Source: Bradyrhizobiaceae bacterium | GTDB taxonomy: Bacteria; Pseudomonadota; Alphaproteobacteria; Rhizobiales; Hyphomicrobiaceae | NCBI GenBank assembly: GCA_947475855.1 | Contig: CANJPN010000214.1 | Location: 1 to 9,575, forward strand | Length of the DNA stretch: 9,575 bases | Reading direction: 5' to 3' | Shown here: piece by piece, positions 6,322 through 9,575 of the stretch | How positions within the stretch are numbered: position 1 is the stretch's first letter | How the letters are laid out: each line of letters starts with the position of its first letter | Translations under genes and position numbers: made by a program | The notes under the pieces: generated by a model | The model's input: only the letters and a program-made list of their open reading frames with translations | What the model was told of the DNA's origin: nothing | Database searches by the model: none

Positions 6322-7341
6322 ATGCGCGCACTTTGCCGGCCAGTCATCTTCTCACTGGCGATCGCGCTCTTGGCGCCGCGCGCCGCCGCTCAAGCGCCGG
6401 AGGAGTTCTTCAAGGGAAAAAACATCAACATCTATATCGGGTTTTCACCTGGGGGCAGTTACGACTTCTTCGGCCGCCTCGTGGCTCGTCATATCGGCCG
6501 GCACATTCCGGGCGCGCCGAGCAGCACGCCGAACTCGATGCCCGGTGCTGGAAGTTTCACCGCCGCCAACTGGCTGTATTCCGCCGCGCCAAAGGACGGA
6601 ACCGCGATCGGGATCGTCTCCCAGACCATGGCGATCGAGGAGGTGCTGCAGAACCAGGCAGTGAAGTTCAAGGCCGCTCAATTCAATTGGATCGGACGGG
6701 CGACCAACATCGTGGAGATCGGTTACGTCAACGATAAGTCGAAGGCGGTGACGGTCGGCGATGCGAAGGTTCACGAAATTCCTGTGGCCGGCACGGGGCC
6801 CGGCTCGCCCTCGGAGGGGTATCCACGCCTGCTGAATGCGCTCGCCGGTACCAAGTTCAAAATCATCGGAGGCTTCCGCGGCTCGACGGACGGTATGCTC
6901 GCGGTCGAGCGCGGTGAGGTGGATGGCGCGCTCACGTCCTGGCAAACCATGAAGGTGACGCGCAAGGCCGAGTACGATCAAGGTAGACTGCGCGTGCTCG
7001 TGCAATATGCGCTGCAGCGCGAGCCTGACCTGCCCGTTCCCGCCGTCGTCGAACTGGCGAGCAACGAAGCGGACCGGGCGTTGCTGGCGTTCTACGCATC
7101 GGGCGGAGAGGTTGGAAGGTCGCTATTGGCGCCGCCGGGTGTACCGGCTGATCGTGTTGCCGCGTTGCGGCGTGCATTCGACGCGATGATGAAGGACAGG
7201 GATTTCATCGCTGACGTGGAGAAGGCCAAGGCCGAGTTCAATCCGATGACCGGCGAAAATCTGCAGAAGCTGATCGCCGACACGTCGAATGTTCAGCCTG
7301 CCATCGTCGAGCGGATGCGCCAGCTCTTGGACATCAAGTAG
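6322..7341 (+). CDS. Bug/TctC-type tripartite tricarboxylate transporter substrate-binding protein (second copy)
   Basis: The 339-residue periplasmic receptor is a paralogue of the protein encoded at 4313-5326. Both share PKDGT, WIGRA, RGEVDG, a GRSL-PPG motif and RVAALRxAF near the C-terminus. The export signal is classical: MRALCRPVIFSLAIALL with two arginines in the n-region, a hydrophobic core, and probable cleavage after AAAQA at residue 25. Next come EEFFKGKNINIYIGFSPGGS (27-46), the first strand and ligand loop typical of the family, then FNWIGRATN (121-129) and LNALAGTKFKIIGGF (171-185). ATG 6322 is preceded by a modest GAGAG (6310-6314). Its stop overlaps the 3' end of the convergent aldolase-family gene by 8 bp. 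As with the first copy, no membrane partner is visible. The pair could bind different acids or different forms of one substrate. Confidence 0.9.
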   Translation: MRALCRPVIFSLAIALLAPRAAAQAPEEFFKGKNINIYIGFSPGGSYDFFGRLVARHIGRHIPGAPSSTPNSMPGAGSFTAANWLYSAAPKDGTAIGIVSQTMAIEEVLQNQAVKFKAAQFNWIGRATNIVEIGYVNDKSKAVTVGDAKVHEIPVAGTGPGSPSEGYPRLLNALAGTKFKIIGGFRGSTDGMLAVERGEVDGALTSWQTMKVTRKAEYDQGRLRVLVQYALQREPDLPVPAVVELASNEADRALLAFYASGGEVGRSLLAPPGVPADRVAALRRAFDAMMKDRDFIADVEKAKAEFNPMTGENLQKLIADTSNVQPAIVERMRQLLDIK

Positions 7342-8083
7342 TGGCCGATGGCTTTGGGGCGGTGATGACGGGCTGCAGGCCGCCTTTCCAGGCTTCCCAC
7401 GCATCATCCAGGCGCTTGGGATCTTGGGCCTCGTCCGGAGCGAGATAGGTGATCGGCCGGCCGAATGACAATGCCATCGCGAGTTGGCGAGCATTGAGTT
7501 CGGTATAGATCGCTCGGTGCACGACGCGTTTGATGTCTGGGGCGACAACCACATTGCCGTGGCCTCGCATCAGCGCGACGGGCCCGTTACCCAATGTGCT
7601 GGCGAGGGAGCCGCCCTGGACGTTGCTCGTCACGAGAAGCCCCTGGGTGATGCCGATGTCGCGGATCTCCCAGACCGGAGCCGGCTCAATCAGGAAGGAG
7701 GCGACGTGCGAGATGGCTCGCAGCGGCTCGCCGGTGACGCTGAAAGGGATCACCGTTGGCGAATGGCTGTGGACGACGGCATGGATGTCAGGCCTCGCGC
7801 GATAGACTTGGCCATGGATGAAGCGCTCGAGGAACATGCTGCGACCGCGGTGATCGACAGGATTTGAATCCAGATCGAACTCCATGACGTCGCTTGCGGC
7901 GATGAGGGCGGGGGCGCGAGCGCGCGACAGCAGGTAGCGCTCGGGATTTCCCGGGTGGCGGATGCTGACGTGGCCCCAGGCGTCGAGAACCCCGTGCTGT
8001 GCCAGGATATGGTTTGCGACAACCAGATCGCCGATGATCGCTGTATCCACGGCCGGGGCAGGGTGAAGCGCGCGATCTGTCAA
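7334..8083 (-). CDS. Class II aldolase/adducin family protein
   Basis: The 249-residue protein belongs to the zinc-dependent class II aldolase/adducin family (fuculose-phosphate aldolase, ribulose-5-phosphate 4-epimerase and many catabolic decarboxylase or aldolase relatives). The zinc-binding set is visible: H105 and H107 in AVVHSHSPT and H175 in LMRGHGNVVV. E86 in MFLERFIHG is the likely catalytic acid. DAWGHVSIRHP (34-44), YLLSRARAP (50-58) and ARPDIHAVVHSHSP are characteristic. The start is TTG at 8083 with only a weak AGG upstream; a stop codon lies in frame just before it (8095-8093), and no better start precedes the conserved region. The gene faces the second Bug-type receptor and overlaps its stop by 8 bp. 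It probably follows the DUF6295-like gene across a 136-bp gap. A retro-aldol or decarboxylation step on a hydroxy or oxo acid would suit the neighbourhood, but this is inference. Confidence 0.9.
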   Translation of the reverse strand: MTDRALHPAPAVDTAIIGDLVVANHILAQHGVLDAWGHVSIRHPGNPERYLLSRARAPALIAASDVMEFDLDSNPVDHRGRSMFLERFIHGQVYRARPDIHAVVHSHSPTVIPFSVTGEPLRAISHVASFLIEPAPVWEIRDIGITQGLLVTSNVQGGSLASTLGNGPVALMRGHGNVVVAPDIKRVVHRAIYTELNARQLAMALSFGRPITYLAPDEAQDPKRLDDAWEAWKGGLQPVITAPKPSATT

Positions 8084-8095
8084 AGGGGGAACCTA

Positions 8096-8219
8096 AGATG
8101 ACTTGGCAGGCATTGGAGAGAAACCAGCAAGGCCCATGCTTAAAATCTGGGCCCGCCACGCGGGGGCCGCAGAGTTGGTTCTGAAGGAGACAAGGTTCAC
8201 GCCGCCGATTTCGACAGAA
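8096..8219. other. Spacer with overlapping small hairpins upstream of the aldolase-family gene
   Basis: The gap holds two overlapping inverted repeats: GGCCCA (8131-8136) with TGGGCC (8148-8153), and CCCGC (8152-8156) with GCGGG (8160-8164). They share bases, so they could form alternative stems. No T-run follows on either strand, so a terminator call is weak. An attenuator-like or processing role is conceivable but unsupported. Confidence 0.3.
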
Positions 8220-8525
8220 TTAGGCGGCGCGGACAAGGCTCGGCACGGCGCCTTTGCCCCTCACTTCCGCTTCCTCGAATTCGGCTGCGGTGATCGCGCG
8301 GTCCAACGCGGCGCGCAATTCCTTTGCCGTTTCCAGCGTCAGCTCTATGCCGGCACGGGCGCCCGGATCGAGGCCGGTGTTGATGAAGTCGAGGGTGATG
8401 ACATCGCCCAGATGAGCGTGGCGCGCGTGGTCGTAGGCGACGACCGCTTGCGACAAGGCAAACCAGTCATCGCCCCGCTTCGCCATCCCCTCAGCCGGCA
8501 CGATTTCGACGATCGACGTGCACAT
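8220..8525 (-). CDS. DUF6295-like small protein of unknown function
   Basis: The 101-residue product begins MCTSIVEIVPAEGMAKRGDDW, followed by LSQAVVAYDHARHAHLGDVITL, a DFIN segment, AGIELTLETAKEL and a C-terminal helix. This pattern (an MCT start, a GxxW/WF segment, a YDH-x-x-HA motif, then a DF-N strand and an ELxxExA helix) matches what I remember of DUF6295 proteins, which have no established function. The two histidines of YDHxxHA and the N-terminal cysteine are candidate metal or active-site residues; this is inference. There is no signal peptide or membrane segment. ATG 8525 has GAGG (8534-8537) eight bases upstream, and only 12 bases separate it from the dienelactone hydrolase-family gene, so the two are almost surely co-transcribed. 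It may assist or follow that enzyme. Confidence 0.78.
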   Translation of the reverse strand: MCTSIVEIVPAEGMAKRGDDWFALSQAVVAYDHARHAHLGDVITLDFINTGLDPGARAGIELTLETAKELRAALDRAITAAEFEEAEVRGKGAVPSLVRAA

Positions 8526-8537
8526 GAGTAAGGCCTC

Positions 8538-9287
8538 TTACTTCGCCAGATGTTTGCCGAAGAATGCGAAAATCTTGCTCCAGCCATCCATGGTCTGCTC
8601 GGGGCGATACAATGGCCGGTGCCAGTAAAAGATCCCATGGCCGGCGCCATCGTAGCGGTGGAACTCGTAGCTCTTGCCGAGCTTCTTGAGTTCGGCCTCA
8701 TGCTGGTTCACTTGCTCGGGACTCGGTGCGCGGTCGTCGTTGCCGAAAATGCCGATAAGCGGGCAGCAGAGGTTCCTCGTCAGGTCGATGGGCGAGACGG
8801 GGGTCTTTTCGTTGAGCTCTTCCTTGCTCATGACCACGCGTCCGCCCCAGAGCTCGGCGCAGGCGTCGACGTCGGTCTTCTGAGTGGCGTAGAGGAAAGC
8901 GTGGCGGCCGCCGGAGCAAGAGCCGAACAATCCGACCTTGCCGTTGTGCCCGGGTTGGGCGCGCATCCATTTCACTGCGGCCTCGGTGTCGCCCACCACC
9001 TGCGCATCAGGTACACCGCCTTCTGCGCGCACCTTGGCCGCGACATCGTCGGGATGACCGGTGCCCGAACGCTCATAGAGGTTTGCACAAATCGCGATGT
9101 AGCCGTGATGTGCGAAGCGCCGGGTTGTCTCGATGTAGAATTCGCTCCAGCCGGGAAGATGGTGGACCAGTACCACGCCGGGATGAGGACCTGGCCCCGC
9201 CGGTTTGGCGACATAGGCATTGATCGGGGTTCCCTTGTCACCCTTGAGAGTCACGTTCTCGCAGGTCATGCCTCGGTAAAATGACAT
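8538..9287 (-). CDS. Dienelactone hydrolase family protein
   Basis: This 249-residue alpha/beta hydrolase of the dienelactone hydrolase family probably cleaves a lactone or ester in the cytoplasm. The nucleophile motif is GLFGSCSGGRHA, with C124 in the position of the catalytic cysteine of dienelactone hydrolase (the family's GxCxGG). D184 or D185 in FGNDDRAPSP and H217 in GAGHGIF complete the triad. PGVVLVHHLPGWSEF (36-50) provides the oxyanion-side loop, with HH where many members have an acidic residue. Length fits the family (about 230-250). ATG 9287 is preceded by AGGAGG (9295-9300) at seven bases. It is the first gene of the minus-strand group DLH, DUF6295-like, class II aldolase. Classical dienelactone hydrolase acts in the chlorocatechol pathway, but no ring-cleavage enzyme is seen here, so the natural substrate is open. 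Confidence 0.92.
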   Translation of the reverse strand: MSFYRGMTCENVTLKGDKGTPINAYVAKPAGPGPHPGVVLVHHLPGWSEFYIETTRRFAHHGYIAICANLYERSGTGHPDDVAAKVRAEGGVPDAQVVGDTEAAVKWMRAQPGHNGKVGLFGSCSGGRHAFLYATQKTDVDACAELWGGRVVMSKEELNEKTPVSPIDLTRNLCCPLIGIFGNDDRAPSPEQVNQHEAELKKLGKSYEFHRYDGAGHGIFYWHRPLYRPEQTMDGWSKIFAFFGKHLAK

Positions 9288-9494
9288 CAGTGATCCTCCT
9301 CACGCCTCAGCTTTGTTGGTCGGCGGGTGAAGCTGGGGTCCGCGCCATCATCCACCCGCTGGTATTCTGGTTTGGCAGTATTCGACAATTGTTTGCCGGG
9401 TGCAACAAGAGCGTCTGGGCAAGAGCGTCTGGGTAGTGCCCCAACACGTGGTGTAAGCCCACAGGCATGATCCGGAGCGCCGCGGCTCGGATTG
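9288..9494. promoter_or_regulatory. Leader and probable promoter region of the dienelactone hydrolase group
   Basis: No gene is convincing here; an 82-codon minus-strand frame across it has arginine- and proline-rich, shadow-like composition and no family resemblance. As the region precedes the first gene of the minus-strand group, a promoter is expected. TTGCAC and TTGTCG on the minus strand are possible -35 boxes, but neither has a good -10 partner. The region carries a 14-bp perfect tandem duplication (9406-9433) and a CACGTG palindrome (9446-9451). Confidence 0.35.
9406..9433. repeat. Perfect 14-bp tandem duplication
   Basis: CAAGAGCGTCTGGG occurs twice without a gap, at 9406-9419 and 9420-9433. 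It may be a replication-slippage duplication, or two half-sites for a regulator of the dienelactone hydrolase gene, which begins about 120 bases away. Confidence 0.8.
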
Positions 9495-9575
9495 TCAGGC
9501 GGCCGGGATTGCCGGCGGCCTGACGGTGGCATCATCGCAGAAGCCGGCCATCGTTTCCAGGCTCATGTAGCGGCG
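9495..9575 (-). CDS. 3' end of an unidentified open reading frame (partial, enters from beyond the window)
   Basis: Read on the minus strand from the window edge, 26 codons are open (starting RRYMSLETMAGFCDDATV) and end at a TGA (9497-9495). I do not recognise the family with confidence; the tail of a recombinase or transposase is a guess based on the basic start and on the IS remnant at the other edge. A strong imperfect hairpin (arms 9496-9506 and 9512-9522, one mismatch) covers the last codons and part of the stop. It runs in the same direction as the dienelactone hydrolase gene, about 207 bases upstream of it. Confidence 0.35.
   Translation of the reverse strand, partial: RRYMSLETMAGFCDDATVRPPAIPAA
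9496..9522. repeat. GC-rich imperfect inverted repeat
   Basis: CAGGCGGCCGG and CCGGCGGCCTG form 11-bp arms with one mismatch around a 5-base loop. There is no following T-run on the minus strand, so if it stops transcription of the incoming frame it would not be a standard intrinsic terminator. Confidence 0.5.

Noticed and set aside
8131..8168. Intrinsic terminator for the minus-strand DUF6295-like transcript
   Set aside because: Stems are present, but there is no T-run on either strand and the stems overlap each other. It is kept only as a spacer feature.
8550..9284. 244-codon plus-strand open frame opposite the dienelactone hydrolase gene
   Set aside because: The minus strand has a full catalytic motif set and a strong RBS; the plus frame has neither.
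9287..9535. 82-codon minus-strand open frame upstream of the dienelactone hydrolase
   Set aside because: Arg/Pro-rich with no family resemblance, and it overlaps the last codons of a different frame entering from the window edge. Its end at 9287 simply abuts the start of the real gene.
1..9575. CRISPR array, tRNA, rRNA, toxin-antitoxin or phage-defence genes
   Set aside because: No regularly spaced repeats, no cloverleaf-like segments and no proteins resembling such systems were seen. The few repeats are short and local.

Overview
The window is GC-rich DNA (roughly 60% G+C by eye) with strong GGAGG-type ribosome binding sites. Its protein families are typical of soil Alphaproteobacteria of the order Hyphomicrobiales (Bradyrhizobium, Rhodoplanes and similar genera). 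This placement rests on family content and general sequence style; there is no rRNA or other marker gene.

Layout. Positions 1-940 hold a decayed IS630-family insertion sequence on the minus strand. Its transposase is frameshifted in an eight-base homopolymer and has lost its C-terminal third. The first ~120 bases, where the missing part should be, carry four copies of a TGATTGACG word in both orientations. Positions 1102-3178 are a minus-strand pair: a fumarylacetoacetate hydrolase (FAH) family enzyme and a 4,5-dihydroxyphthalate decarboxylase-like protein. A 262-bp divergent intergenic region separates this pair from a plus-strand run (3441-7341): a TauD/TfdA-family Fe(II)/2-oxoglutarate dioxygenase, a Bug/TctC-type solute receptor, a ModA-like periplasmic binding protein and a second Bug/TctC-type receptor. 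A minus-strand group (7334-9287) converges on this run with an 8-bp overlap of stop ends: a class II aldolase/adducin protein, a ~100-residue DUF6295-like protein and a dienelactone hydrolase family protein. The last ~80 bases hold the 3' end of an unidentified minus-strand reading frame that enters from beyond the window.

How the genes may work together. FAH-type hydrolase/hydratase, decarboxylase-like protein, 2-oxoglutarate dioxygenase, class II aldolase and dienelactone hydrolase are all families common in peripheral catabolism of aromatic or carboxylated organic acids. Three exported receptors in the same cluster suggest that an organic acid is captured in the periplasm. No transporter membrane subunit, ring-cleavage dioxygenase or transcriptional regulator is visible, so the receptors look like orphans and the substrate cannot be named. 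The reading I favour is an accessory catabolic cluster next to insertion-sequence debris, with an unassigned pathway. I see no CRISPR array, defence system, tRNA, rRNA or convincing novel molecular machine.
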